Notes: generated from the letters alone by a model not told the origin. DNA of 44,750 nucleotides from an uncultured Myxococcales bacterium (GCA_937872925.1 CALMUT010000076.1:1-44750); one strand, 5' to 3'; positions 1-8,001 are shown, counted from the first letter of the stretch. Made by a program: numbers and translations.

Positions 1-454
1 TGTCCGCCGGCCCCAGGGCTTTCCAAACGCCGGATTTCACCTTGTCGGCGAGTTCAGCGGGGTCGCCCGCACGGAACTTGTGAGTCTCGGAGACTTCGCC
101 GTCCTTGGGGCTGTGGAGTTTCAAGGTCGCGGTCCACACGCCGCTGGCATCCTTTACGCTGCCCTCGATCCACGCGCCCAGGCTGATCGCCTTGGAAACG
201 CCTTGGATGCCCTTGGCATTGTCCGGGCTGCTGCCCAGGGACTCGGCGATCTTTGCTGCATGATCGGCGCTGACCACGAGCACGCCGTCCTGGCCTTTGA
301 GGGCCTTCACGATGGCGGCGCGCACGCCGCCGCCTTTGTCTCCCTCGAAGGCGCCGACCACAACGCGCACGCGCTCCGCCGCCGAGACATGATTTGGCGC
401 AAGTGCACACAGCACGAAAGTCAGGAGCGCGAGGCCCAAGGCCCGGGCGTTCAC
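1..454 (-). CDS. Secreted protein of unknown function, 3' end beyond window
   Basis: The open frame runs from a GTG at 454 leftwards off the window, so the C-terminus is not seen. The visible 151 residues begin with a clear Sec signal peptide (MNARALGLALLTFVLCALAP, cleavage near VSAAE) and continue as a mixed alpha/beta protein with the strand-like stretch RVRVVVGAFEGDKGGGVRAA. This resembles the start of periplasmic proteins that compute a combined activity (TolB-N/FlgO-like 'GAFEGDKG...IVKAL' layout), but the match is too weak to name. The GTG start overlaps the stop of the upstream gene (stop at 451-453) in a GTGA arrangement, implying translational coupling. Role unknown; envelope location is likely. 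Confidence 0.75.
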   Translation of the reverse strand, partial: MNARALGLALLTFVLCALAPNHVSAAERVRVVVGAFEGDKGGGVRAAIVKALKGQDGVLVVSADHAAKIAESLGSSPDNAKGIQGVSKAISLGAWIEGSVKDASGVWTATLKLHSPKDGEVSETHKFRAGDPAELADKVKSGVWKALGPAD

Positions 455-981
455 TCTGTACCTCCGTCGCTCGGGGCGCCGCCGCTGCCGCCTGCGCCCG
501 CGTCTTGGTTACCGCCGCCCGTGATTTGCACGAGCCACTTGCGGATGCAGTCAATCTCAGGCGCCTTCAGCGGCGTGCCCAGGGGCATGCGATCCCCGCA
601 GCGCGGTGTCTTTGCCGTGAGTTTCTCCAAGAACAAGCTGCCCTCCGGGTCGTTTGGGTCCACCAACAGCTGCCCGTCGCATTCGTCACCTCCAGAACTG
701 GTGACTCCAAGCACTTGGCTCTCAACGTTCGCGGTCAGGTCGAGGCCCGCAGCGGGATCATCAGACGCCTTGGGGGGCGAACTCGTCGTTGGTGCGTCGT
801 GGCAGAGCGAAGAGGTGCAGTTGTCGGCAAAAACAACCTTCTCGTCCATGCCGGGTGGGCACGTGGCGGAAGTTCCACCCTCAGTGAATCGCTCCGGGTC
901 GGCGAGGGAGCCTGGACACGCCGTGACCAGAAGCCCCGCGAACACGGCTACTACGTAGGGAAACGTACGATATTGGGACAC
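451..981 (-). CDS. Lipoprotein with cytochrome-c-like CX4CH motif
   Basis: This 176-residue protein starts at a GTG and has a lipobox (LLVTAC, Cys22), so it should be a lipid-anchored envelope protein. Residues 55-61 read CTSSLCH, a CX4CH motif that could bind haem c in the spaced form known from cytochrome c3. Residues 131-150 (RMPLGTPLKAPEIDCIRKWL) match the usual Met-ligand and terminal-helix region of small c-type cytochrome domains, with Met132 as candidate sixth ligand. The Gly/Ala/Ser tail (155-176) is low-complexity. Haem binding is inference: the canonical CXXCH is absent, and Cys101, Cys128 and Cys145 could instead make disulfides. It sits 5' of the coupled gene ending off the left edge and is divergent from the DUF420 gene. 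Confidence 0.8.
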   Translation of the reverse strand: MSQYRTFPYVVAVFAGLLVTACPGSLADPERFTEGGTSATCPPGMDEKVVFADNCTSSLCHDAPTTSSPPKASDDPAAGLDLTANVESQVLGVTSSGGDECDGQLLVDPNDPEGSLFLEKLTAKTPRCGDRMPLGTPLKAPEIDCIRKWLVQITGGGNQDAGAGGSGGAPSDGGTE

Positions 982-1119
982 AACCTCTGCATCTTAGAAC
1001 GGAGAGCGGCGGAAACCGCGACGGAATTCGCCCCTGCCTCCCCCTTGCGGGTGCGATTTATTGTGCGCTGACTGGCAAAGGCCGCCCGGACGGTAATAAC
1101 GTTCGATTTCCGAGAAAGA

Positions 1120-1665
1120 ATGTCTCTGGGCACGAGTACGCAGACCGAGTCGCCGCTGGCGCGGGGAGTCATCTTCGGGATTTCGGCCCTTGCCTGTCTC
1201 GTCATTGCCGTCGTGCTGTACGCGTTTCCTGGTCGGACCACGGCGACGGAGCCCGGCGTGCTGCCCACGCTCAACGCCGTGCTCAACGGAAGCGCGGGCA
1301 CGTTCCTGGTGCTTGGCTACGTGATGATCCGCCGCAAGCACCGGGCGCTGCATCGAGCGTGCATGCTCGTTGCACTCGGGCTCTCGGGAGCGTTTCTAGT
1401 GAGCTACTTGCTGCACCACGCGCAGGTGGGCTCGGTGCCGTTTCGGGGCACGGGCCTGATCCGCAGCGTCTACTTCGCCCTCTTGATCCCCCACGTGATC
1501 CTTGCAGCCGTGATTGCGCCCCTCGCGCTGTTCACGGTTTATCGCGCGTTCAAAGAGAACTTCGCCGCTCACCGCAAGATCGCACGAATCACCTTTCCGA
1601 TTTGGCTCTTCGTGTCGGTCAGTGGCGTCGCGCTCTACGGGCTGCTGTACCACTGGCCCGTGTGA
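1120..1665 (+). CDS. DUF420 integral membrane protein
   Basis: This 181-residue protein has five hydrophobic spans (about 16-36, 50-70, 81-99, 117-140 and 158-176). His residues sit at span edges (H74, H78, H99, H100, H125, H151), the pattern of the DUF420 family. Members are often encoded near cytochrome oxidase genes, and the Staphylococcus relative CtaM is needed for haem-copper oxidase function; no oxidase genes lie next to this copy. Length and topology fit the family. The start ATG follows a GAGAAAGA purine stretch. Its stop codon lies within a TGATCA palindrome whose other strand is the stop of the convergent kinase gene, so the two genes abut exactly. A metal or haem-related role is inferred from the family only. 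Confidence 0.85.
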   Translation: MSLGTSTQTESPLARGVIFGISALACLVIAVVLYAFPGRTTATEPGVLPTLNAVLNGSAGTFLVLGYVMIRRKHRALHRACMLVALGLSGAFLVSYLLHHAQVGSVPFRGTGLIRSVYFALLIPHVILAAVIAPLALFTVYRAFKENFAAHRKIARITFPIWLFVSVSGVALYGLLYHWPV

Positions 1666-3624
1666 TCAGGTCGCTGGACGGGTCGCGTCCAAGGCCGCGC
1701 TGCGGCACTCGACGATGCCGCCGTCTACGGTGACACCGATCACGATGCCCACGTCCGCCAGCACGCTGATGAAGGGTGCCTGCCAGCTTTTTTCCTGCCA
1801 CAGCTGCGAAAAGGTTGTCGGACTGCGCTGCGCCCAAATCGCACCTGCGCCCGCTGCGTAGGCGCGGCCGAAGGGATCGATGGCCACAGAAGCGAAATCC
1901 GGCTGTCCGTCGATATTCGTCGCGCGCCGGCTGTCTTTGCGTAGCTGAATACAGGCGCCGCCGGTGCCAACACCAATGGCGAAGCCGTGCTCGGTGGAAG
2001 ACGCGCAAGCCAGCAAAGCCCGGCCTGATGGAACTTCGAGGGGTTCGAGTTCCCAGAGTAACGGACGAAAAATGGCGGCGTAGGCCCCCGACTCGGCGCG
2101 CCCGACGACCAGCCAGCTCTCGTCATCCAGACGCGCCACGCCGGAGAGCGCAGCGGCTCCCGCGACCACCATCGGTCGCAAGAAGCGCTTGGCAACGGCC
2201 GCATGTAACTCCGGTGGGCCTCCGGGGCGTTCGGCGATCAGCACTGCCACGTCATCCGGGTCGCCACTTGCGTCGGTGAACGTCACTGCTTCGTCGCGGC
2301 CTTGATAGCGTTGCAACACATCCCCGCTGCTGAACTTTGCGATGCTGGCTTTGGGGCCGCCGATCAGCCAGGACGTGGACGTGAGGCGCCGCGCAAACTT
2401 CGTGCTCGCGTCGACATCGCCGGCATTGACTTCGGCCCAGCTCACGCCATCCCAATAGGCTAGCCCGCGAGTGGTAGCGGCCAGGCAGTGCCCGCTTGCA
2501 TTCCAACCGACGGAAAGCAGCAGACGGTCTTGTCCAGGTGGGTGTCGCACGACGAAGCGCTGGGGCGCGCCCGAGTCCGGTTGCAGCATTTGAATGCTGT
2601 CGAACCAGCGCCGGGACGGGCGCGTAGACTGGGATTCCGCGTGCAGCCACGGCAACAAACTCTGCGCGAAGAGCTGCGCCGAACGTGGGCGGTCTTTGGG
2701 ATCCGGCGCCGTGGCACGTGCCAGCGCCAAGTCGATGGCCTGGCAGGCGGCCTCTTGGTTGCGCATTTCCTGGCTCAGTCCGGCGCTCGCGGTCAGCGTG
2801 GCGCGTTCGGGCGTGCCCGCTGCCACTAGCGCTTGGGTGGGCGACGAGACGTCGAAGTAGCGTTGTCCCGTCAGGGCGAAGTACACGATGGTCGCGAAAG
2901 AAAAGACGTCGCTCTCGGGGCCAACGGGTGCGCTGCCTCCGATTTGCTCCGGCGCCACATAGCCCGGGGTGCCGACCACGGCGTCCCCAAAGGTCGCGGA
3001 GAGTCCCGATGGTTTTGCGATGCCGAAATCGGAGATCTTGAACATCTCTGTCTCGCCCGAGCCGCAACACAGCACGTTGCCCGGGGTCAAGTCGCGATGG
3101 ATCACACCCACGGCGTGGATTTCGGTCAGTCCCCGCGCCAGGCTATCCACAAGACGATGGGTGCGCTCAGGATCGAAACCGGAGCGAGTCGCGCGTACGG
3201 CGTGCGCCACGCGCGCTTCGAGGGTCGTGCCCTCGACGCCGCCGTTGACGTATTCGAGGGCGATCCACGGCAGCGCCAGGGTGCGCCCGAAGTACTCGAA
3301 GGTTGTATGCCCAGTATCCAGCAGACGCACGACGAACGGCGTGGGCGGCACGCGTTCGTTCAGACGGCCGAGCGCGACGGCCTCTTTCTTCACAATGGTG
3401 TTCGCTTGATCCCCCGACTCCACAACCAGACGCGGCAGGATCACTTTGACGACAACGGGGGTCTCACCACTGGGGGACAGCCGCGTTGCAAAAAACGCCG
3501 AGGCCGTGCCGCCCTGTCCCAAGATGCGCTCGATGCGATAGCGCACGTCGGGGTGGAGCTCTGAGTTGAACACGCTCCCCGTGAACGCGGAGCCTGGCCG
3601 GCTCGGCACACCCGACTGCATCAT
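1666..3624 (-). CDS. Ser/Thr protein kinase with C-terminal propeller-like region
   Basis: The N-terminal 330 residues are a complete Hanks-type kinase: glycine loop GQGGTAS (36-42), ATP-binding Lys60 in VVVK, catalytic loop HRDLTPGNV (176-184), metal-binding DFG (199-201) and the activation-segment end GTPGYVAPE (218-226). A Thr replaces the usual Lys after HRDL, so the loop reads HRDLT rather than HRDLK; the Asn is retained. No transmembrane segment is seen, so the kinase should be cytoplasmic. Residues about 340-652 contain recurring short motifs (YWDGVSW, SWLVVG, FGRAYAAGAGAIW) suggesting a beta-propeller sensor or partner-binding domain. Myxobacteria carry large families of such kinases; the substrate is unknown. 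It is convergent with the DUF420 gene. Confidence 0.9.
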   Translation of the reverse strand: MMQSGVPSRPGSAFTGSVFNSELHPDVRYRIERILGQGGTASAFFATRLSPSGETPVVVKVILPRLVVESGDQANTIVKKEAVALGRLNERVPPTPFVVRLLDTGHTTFEYFGRTLALPWIALEYVNGGVEGTTLEARVAHAVRATRSGFDPERTHRLVDSLARGLTEIHAVGVIHRDLTPGNVLCCGSGETEMFKISDFGIAKPSGLSATFGDAVVGTPGYVAPEQIGGSAPVGPESDVFSFATIVYFALTGQRYFDVSSPTQALVAAGTPERATLTASAGLSQEMRNQEAACQAIDLALARATAPDPKDRPRSAQLFAQSLLPWLHAESQSTRPSRRWFDSIQMLQPDSGAPQRFVVRHPPGQDRLLLSVGWNASGHCLAATTRGLAYWDGVSWAEVNAGDVDASTKFARRLTSTSWLIGGPKASIAKFSSGDVLQRYQGRDEAVTFTDASGDPDDVAVLIAERPGGPPELHAAVAKRFLRPMVVAGAAALSGVARLDDESWLVVGRAESGAYAAIFRPLLWELEPLEVPSGRALLACASSTEHGFAIGVGTGGACIQLRKDSRRATNIDGQPDFASVAIDPFGRAYAAGAGAIWAQRSPTTFSQLWQEKSWQAPFISVLADVGIVIGVTVDGGIVECRSAALDATRPAT

Positions 3625-3652
3625 CTGACCATAGAGGCTTTTGTTCGCTCCG

Positions 3653-4546
3653 TCAGCGCCCAGCCACCCGCCGTATGGCCGCGGCTATCTCTCTAGGCAC
3701 TTCCTCCTGCAGAAAGTGCCCCGCCTCGGTCACTGTGACTTCGGCTTTGGGCAGCAAGCGCTGCAAATGACCGCGCACCCGCCCGAGCACCGGGTCACGA
3801 TCGCCCCATACCAGCGCCATGGGGATGTCCAGGCGGGTGACCAGATCCTGGGTGCGCCGCAACGCGGGGATGGACGGATGGGACATGGAATCCGGAACCA
3901 TGCGTGCCAAGGCGAGGGGTGCGATCCGGTCCACGTAGCGACGCAGCGGGTAGCGATAGGCGCGCGCCACCACGCCGCGGATACTGCTCTTGTCGCCTTG
4001 AGCCAAATGCAGGGCGCGCTGAGGAAAACCAAGGCCGCGGAACGCGACGCCGCTGAGCACGGGCATACGGGCGAAACGATGGAACGCTGTCGGTCGGAAT
4101 CCCTCTCTTGGTGGCCCCACGACAGTGTTCAGCAAGACCAGACCCGTCAGCCGCTGGCTGCGGTCGACAAAGGCGCGCAGACCAATGGCGCCGCCCCAGT
4201 CTTGCACCACGAGCAACACGTCCTTGAGGTCAAGTTGCTCGATGAGACTTCCAAGGGTGCGGCCGTGGGCTTCGAGTTGATGCTCTTCGCCGTCGCGAGG
4301 TTTGTCGGAAAAGCCGAGTCCGATCAGGTCTGGCAGGATGACACGGAATTTGTTTGCATCGAGCTCGGCGACAACGCGCCGGTACAAGAAGCCCCAAGTT
4401 GGATTCCCGTGGACCATCAAGACTGGCCGCCCGGCGCCCTGCTCCATGACGTGCATCGCGTACCTGCCGACGGAGACGCGGTAGCGCTCGAAGGGGACCA
4501 AGGGCTCCAGCCAAGCCGGCAGCTCTGGCGCTGGAAGTCTTTGCAT
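3653..4546 (-). CDS. Alpha/beta hydrolase, haloalkane-dehalogenase-like
   Basis: This 297-residue protein has the complete alpha/beta-hydrolase layout: oxyanion motif HGNPTWGFLYR (46-56), nucleophile elbow VVQDWGG (nucleophile Asp116), acid in WGDRDPVLG (Asp251) and catalytic His277 in EAGHF. An Asp nucleophile followed by Trp117, together with Asn48 of HGNP, is the halide-stabilising pair of haloalkane dehalogenases such as DhaA and LinB. The activity is therefore plausible for cleaving carbon-halogen bonds, though several epoxide hydrolases share the Asp nucleophile. No signal peptide, so cytoplasmic. It lies 28 bp upstream of the kinase start on the same strand and may be... cotranscribed with neighbours in either order; the gene just downstream in transcription is the DUF420-facing kinase only after a 28-bp gap. 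Confidence 0.88.
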   Translation of the reverse strand: MQRLPAPELPAWLEPLVPFERYRVSVGRYAMHVMEQGAGRPVLMVHGNPTWGFLYRRVVAELDANKFRVILPDLIGLGFSDKPRDGEEHQLEAHGRTLGSLIEQLDLKDVLLVVQDWGGAIGLRAFVDRSQRLTGLVLLNTVVGPPREGFRPTAFHRFARMPVLSGVAFRGLGFPQRALHLAQGDKSSIRGVVARAYRYPLRRYVDRIAPLALARMVPDSMSHPSIPALRRTQDLVTRLDIPMALVWGDRDPVLGRVRGHLQRLLPKAEVTVTEAGHFLQEEVPREIAAAIRRVAGR

Positions 4547-4564
4547 GGGCCGAGCCTAGTGCCT

Positions 4565-4580
4565 CGATTCAGGCGAATCG
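4565..4580. repeat. Short inverted repeat, possible operator
   Basis: CGATTC-AGGC-GAATCG forms a 6-bp perfect inverted repeat 18 bp upstream of the hydrolase start (4546) in the divergent region between the hydrolase and the secreted protein at 4692. It could be an operator or a short RNA hairpin. No other copy was noticed nearby. Confidence 0.35.
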
Positions 4581-4644
4581 ATGCTCTCGTGGGCCACCCC
4601 TGCAGAGGGGGCCATCTTGGGGCGCCGGGCGGCCAAAACCCCGC

Positions 4645-4655
4645 GGGGGGGGGGG
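4645..4655. repeat. Homopolymeric G11 tract in a divergent promoter region
   Basis: Eleven consecutive G bases lie 36 bp upstream of the ATG at 4692, between divergent genes. Tracts of this length are prone to slipped-strand mispairing and, when placed between promoter and start, can tune or switch expression. It may also be an assembly-sensitive spot. Confidence 0.7.
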
Positions 4656-4691
4656 TGCCACACAGGGCCCTCCCCCGCCGATGGATTTGCC

Positions 4692-5561
4692 ATGAACTCA
4701 TTCCAGCGCCTTCTGCCCCTTGCAGCCGCTGCGCTCCTGGGCCCTTTCGCGACAACCCCCGCTGCCGCACAATCCCAAGCTACGGCCGAAGACCCGTCCG
4801 CGTCCTGGCGGCCCCGGGCCGAAGCGGATGTGCGCCAGGGTGCTCCCTTCGTGATCCGCGTGGTCGTGGCGCTTTGCGACAACGCGCTGATTGACTGCGG
4901 CAGTGAACTTGCGGGCCGACCGTCGAGCCTGCGCCACAATCTCTACTGGGGAGCCATCTTCGGTGCTCAGCGCTTTCTCGAACGCAAGCGGAGTCAATTC
5001 ACCTTGCTTGCGGTCGAGCAGCCGGGCAGCGGCATCCTCGAACGGCGCATTTACGAGCGAACGGCTCCCGGCAAACTCTGGGGCTTGAGCCCCGAAAAGA
5101 AGGTGCGCCAAGTCGTGGTGCTGGACGCTGTCGACGGAAAGGCCATCGATCACGCCGTGGATAGCTTTTATCACGCGGCAACCGCTGGGGACGCTGTGGT
5201 GATCCCCGGCGGCACCACGAAGCGCAAGGTGCACGTCGTGGGCTACGTGGGACACAATCGCCTGATGGACGGGCGCCGCTTGCCCGTGGCGTCCCGGGCC
5301 TCGAGTCACGCAACGCCGTCTTTCGTGCTGGCCTGCGAGTCGGACGCCTATTTTTCCCCAGGTCTGAAGCGCGCCGGCTCCGAGCCCGTTGTCATGACGC
5401 GCGCCCTGATGGCGCCGGAAGGCTACGTTCTTGCGGCCGTGCTGCGCGGGTTGGGGGACGGCAAACCACGCGCTGAGATCCGCAAGGGTGCAGTGCAAGC
5501 CTACGCAAATTGGCAGAAGCTCAGCTACGGCGCTGCTTCTTGGATTTTCGCCAAGCACTGA
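4692..5561 (+). CDS. Secreted protein with caspase/CHAT-like His-Cys motifs
   Basis: The ATG at 4692 was preferred over one at 4581 because it gives an immediate signal peptide (MNSFQRLLPLAAAALLGPFA, cleavage near TPAAAQ). The mature protein of about 260 residues has a motif order resembling clan CD cysteine peptidases: a hydrophobic strand ending in His (VHVVGYVGHNRLMDG, His188), then a strand ending in Cys (SFVLACESDAYF, Cys215), then TRALMAPEGYVLAAVL and a final helix with QAYANWQK. CHAT domains show the same order (strand-HG, LxACxT, then A..W/M..E). Another block, NLYWGAIFGAQRFL (83-96), looks strongly conserved in character. Peptidase activity is inference; no prodomain is seen. The gene stands alone between a divergent hydrolase and dtd, 63 bp upstream of the latter. 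Confidence 0.82.
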   Translation: MNSFQRLLPLAAAALLGPFATTPAAAQSQATAEDPSASWRPRAEADVRQGAPFVIRVVVALCDNALIDCGSELAGRPSSLRHNLYWGAIFGAQRFLERKRSQFTLLAVEQPGSGILERRIYERTAPGKLWGLSPEKKVRQVVVLDAVDGKAIDHAVDSFYHAATAGDAVVIPGGTTKRKVHVVGYVGHNRLMDGRRLPVASRASSHATPSFVLACESDAYFSPGLKRAGSEPVVMTRALMAPEGYVLAAVLRGLGDGKPRAEIRKGAVQAYANWQKLSYGAASWIFAKH

Positions 5562-5624
5562 TTCGGAACGCTTGCTTCTACTTTCCGTCGCCGGCACGCT
5601 CGAACCCAGAGAGCCGGGATACAG

Positions 5625-6074
5625 ATGCGAGCCGTGGTTCAGCGCGTAACGAAGGGAAGCGTCAGTGTCGACGGCGTGTGTGTTGGCAGTGTCGGTGCTG
5701 GGCTGGTTGTGCTGGTGGGCGTCGGACGCCAAGACGACGCAAAGGACGCAACGACCCTCGCTGACAAAGTTGTCGGACTACGCATTTTCGAAGACGACGT
5801 AGGAAAGATGAATCGCAGCGTGCAGGAGATCAGTGGTGGGATCTTGGCGGTGTCGCAGTTCACGCTTTTTGGAGACGTGCGCAAGGGCCGGCGACCGAGT
5901 TTTGGCGAGGCCATGGAGCCCGAGCAGGCCAAGCACCTGTTCAACACCTTCTGCGAGGCCTGCCGCGGTCATGGCGTAGGCGTGGAGACGGGGCGTTTCC
6001 GCGAGCACATGGTGGTGGAGCTTTCCAACGATGGGCCGGTCACGATATTGATCGACTCAAAGCGTGGGTTCTGA
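5625..6074 (+). CDS. dtd: D-aminoacyl-tRNA deacylase
   Basis: This 149-residue protein matches DTD over its full length: [17 protein letters not shown] at the start, the catalytic-pocket motif SQFTLFGD (about 78-85) and the C-terminal cross-subunit motif NDGPVTI (134-140). The enzyme releases D-amino acids or glycine mischarged on tRNA, working as a cytoplasmic homodimer in translation quality control. Both signature motifs are intact and the length is normal (about 145-150). The stop codon overlaps an ATG of the next frame (TGATG), and the HIT and GNAT genes follow closely, so the three are probably cotranscribed. Confidence 0.97.
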   Translation: MRAVVQRVTKGSVSVDGVCVGSVGAGLVVLVGVGRQDDAKDATTLADKVVGLRIFEDDVGKMNRSVQEISGGILAVSQFTLFGDVRKGRRPSFGEAMEPEQAKHLFNTFCEACRGHGVGVETGRFREHMVVELSNDGPVTILIDSKRGF

Positions 6075-6085
6075 TGGGAGAGAAG

Positions 6086-6433
6086 ATGACAGACTGCCTG
6101 TTTTGCAAGATCGCTAGTGGCAAGATCCCGGCTGATATCGTGTTTGAGGACAAACGCGCGCTGGCGTTTCGGGACATCAATCCGGCGGCGCCGACCCACG
6201 TGCTGGTCATTCCACGGCGGCACATCGCCACCATTGACGACGTGCAGGACAGTGACGAGCTGGACATGGGACATCTGTTCCGAGTCGCGGCGCAGGTGGC
6301 AGAGCAAGACGGCCTGGGTGAGCGCGGCTACCGGGTGACCATGAACTGCAAGGCGGATGGCGGGCAGAGCGTCTTCCACGTGCACCTGCATGTGCTGGGC
6401 GGGAAAGCCTTGGGCTGGCCGCCCTTTCCCTGA
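6086..6433 (+). CDS. HIT family purine-nucleoside phosphoramidase (HinT-like)
   Basis: The 115-residue protein begins MTDCLFCKIASGKIPA, the standard HIT-protein start with the two zinc-type Cys, and ends with the histidine triad HVHLHVLGG followed by LGWPPFP. HinT proteins hydrolyse AMP-lysine and AMP phosphoramidates and can remove aminoacyl-adenylates. An in-frame ATG at 6074 overlaps the dtd stop, but the ATG at 6086 has a GGGAGA ribosome site just before it and gives the usual family start. Cytoplasmic; likely in an operon with dtd. Confidence 0.95.
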   Translation: MTDCLFCKIASGKIPADIVFEDKRALAFRDINPAAPTHVLVIPRRHIATIDDVQDSDELDMGHLFRVAAQVAEQDGLGERGYRVTMNCKADGGQSVFHVHLHVLGGKALGWPPFP

Positions 6434-6527
6434 GGACTGGGCGGCGCTGCGTAACCGTGTGCGCGCCGAGCAGCCAACGGTGCGCAAGGGGCAGCCTGAC
6501 CCCGGCCCCTCGTGGTATGGAGCGGGC

Positions 6528-6950
6528 ATGGATATTCGGCGGATGCAGGACGGCGACCTCGACGGGGTCGCCCAGCTTTACCTCGACGGCTACGAAGTGC
6601 AGTGGACGCGTGACGGCGCCCGGGCCTACATCGACAAGTTCTTTCGCTTCGAGCCTTCCAGTTGCTTCGTGGTGGCCGAGGGAGACACACTCATGGGCGC
6701 GGTCTTGGGCTACTCCTTCGAGCGCGAGACGGGCCTGGTGCTCTACATCCAGGAATTGGTGGTGAGTCCAAAACACCGCCACAAGGGCATCGCCAAGAAG
6801 CTGGTGAGCGCGTTGCGAGAATCCACCGCCAAGCGCCCCAGTCGCGTGAACGTGAAACCACTGGTCAAAGCAGACACCGGCGTGCTCAATTTCTACAATT
6901 CGCTCGGTTTCGAGAAGGACAAGTCCGTCAGCTTTTCTTTCGACGAATAG
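6528..6950 (+). CDS. GNAT family N-acetyltransferase
   Basis: This 140-residue single-domain protein has the GNAT layout: N-terminal MDIRRMQDGDLDGVAQLY, central strand LVLYIQELVVSPKHRHKGIAKKLV containing the acetyl-CoA pyrophosphate loop of the R/Q-x-x-G-x-G/A type (HRHKGIAKKL), and the terminal NFYNSLGFEKDK strand-loop. The substrate cannot be told from sequence; size and the order of blocks are RimI-like. The ATG at 6528 was chosen since upstream sequence in frame is not conserved in character. It is the third gene of the dtd-HIT run. Confidence 0.9.
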   Translation: MDIRRMQDGDLDGVAQLYLDGYEVQWTRDGARAYIDKFFRFEPSSCFVVAEGDTLMGAVLGYSFERETGLVLYIQELVVSPKHRHKGIAKKLVSALRESTAKRPSRVNVKPLVKADTGVLNFYNSLGFEKDKSVSFSFDE

Positions 6951-7024
6951 CCGCCGTACAAAGGGAGATTTGCGCCGCGCTCCTATCGTGATAGCAGAGA
7001 GCGTCGTTTGAGCCCCACGCGCTG

Positions 7025-7200
7025 GGGGCAGGGTGCGTCAAAACACTCTGTGCGGGGAAGCCGGTGTGAGTCCGGCGCGGAGCCGCCGCTGTAACCCGAA
7101 AACACGCACTGATCACGAAGCCACTGGCCCGCAAAGCTGGGAAGGCGATCAGAGAGCGCGGGAAGTCAGAAGACCTCCTCAACGACGCCGGAACAACAAC
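7025..7200 (+). ncRNA. Cobalamin (B12) riboswitch
   Basis: The leader of the next gene carries the classic AdoCbl aptamer blocks in order: GAAGCCGGTGTGAGTCCGGC then GCCGCCGCTGTAACCCG (7047-7098), GAAGCCACTGGCCCGC and CTGGGAAGGCGATC (7117-7150), and the B12-box-like GGAAGTCAGAAGACC (7161-7175). It lies directly upstream of a lipoprotein and a BtuB-like receptor, the expected targets: high cobalamin should lower their expression. Exact 5' and 3' limits are approximate. Confidence 0.93.
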
Positions 7201-7216
7201 GTTCCGGCGGTTTGTT
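7186..7216 (+). terminator. Terminator-like hairpin of the B12 riboswitch
   Basis: CGCCGGAAC (7186-7194) and GTTCCGGCG (7201-7209) form a perfect 9-bp stem with loop AACAAC, followed by GTTTGTTG. It lies just after the B12 box and 33 bp before the translated gene, so it is the likely expression platform, acting by transcription termination. The T-run is short, so strength is uncertain. Confidence 0.65.
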
Positions 7217-7248
7217 GCCTGGGCGCGTGCCTCGCCCGAGGAGATCGA

Positions 7249-8001
7249 ATGGACACTATCCGACTCACGCTGACCGCCCTCCTGCTTGGCGGCCTCAGCG
7301 TTGCCTGCAGCAGCGGATCTGCTGCCGAGCCCGATGGCAGCGGCGGAACCGCTGGAACCACTGGAACCGCTGGAAGCGGCGGGGGCGCCGCGGGCGCTGC
7401 CGCTGCCGCCTACGATCCCGGACCCATCGTCTGCAGCCCGGCCAGCGCCCATTTCGTCAGTCATGGGATCTTGCATGACTTCGGTCCGGGACAGAGTCAC
7501 GGCCAAGCCGCGTTTCCGGGACCCATCCTGGGGCCACCGAAGGGCGGCGGTTGCTGCGTTGGCGGTCTCGACGTGGTGTCACTCGGCAACGGGGGCAGCG
7601 TGGTGGTTGCCTTTGCCGACAACGCCATCGTGGACGGTCCAGGACCGGACTTCGTCGTCTTCGAAAACGCGTTCTGGATCGCTGGCGACGAGACCCAGAG
7701 TTTCGCGGAGCTTGCAAGCATCGCGGTGAGCGAAGATGGCGTCAGCTGGCACGAGTTCCCCTGCGCGGCGTCTGCGCCGCCCTATGACAGCTGCGCCGGC
7801 GTCCAGCCGGTATTTGCCAATGCCGACGACGGCGCCATCGACCCGCTGAGCCCCGAAGCCGGCGGAGATCGCTTCGATCTTGCGGATCTCGGTCTCACCC
7901 GCGCTCGCTATGTGCGCGTCACGGATCGCGCAGACCTCGTCGGCATGGACGGCGTATTCGATCTGGATGCCATTGGCATCCTGAATGCCCAGTGTCCCTG
8001 A
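7249..8001 (+). CDS. B12-regulated surface lipoprotein
   Basis: The 250-residue protein starts at ATG 7249 behind GAGGAG. It has a lipobox (LSVAC, Cys20) and a Gly/Thr/Ala linker (about 29-55). The mature domain carries GPDFVVFENAF (132-142), GGDRFDLADLGL (206-217), RARYVRVTD and GVFDLDAIGIL, a block pattern I associate with cell-surface proteins encoded beside TonB-dependent receptors and B12 riboswitches. Six cysteines (62, 102, 103, 172, 182, 249) may pair. It could be a surface-exposed cobalamin-binding partner of the receptor, playing a BtuG-like part though unrelated in fold; that is inference. The next gene starts inside its last codons, and both follow the riboswitch. Confidence 0.88.
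   Translation: MDTIRLTLTALLLGGLSVACSSGSAAEPDGSGGTAGTTGTAGSGGGAAGAAAAAYDPGPIVCSPASAHFVSHGILHDFGPGQSHGQAAFPGPILGPPKGGGCCVGGLDVVSLGNGGSVVVAFADNAIVDGPGPDFVVFENAFWIAGDETQSFAELASIAVSEDGVSWHEFPCAASAPPYDSCAGVQPVFANADDGAIDPLSPEAGGDRFDLADLGLTRARYVRVTDRADLVGMDGVFDLDAIGILNAQCP

Noticed and set aside
80..958. Long plus-strand frames over the first kilobase
   Set aside because: The minus strand has signal peptide, lipobox and GTGA coupling; the plus-strand frames show only antisense composition.
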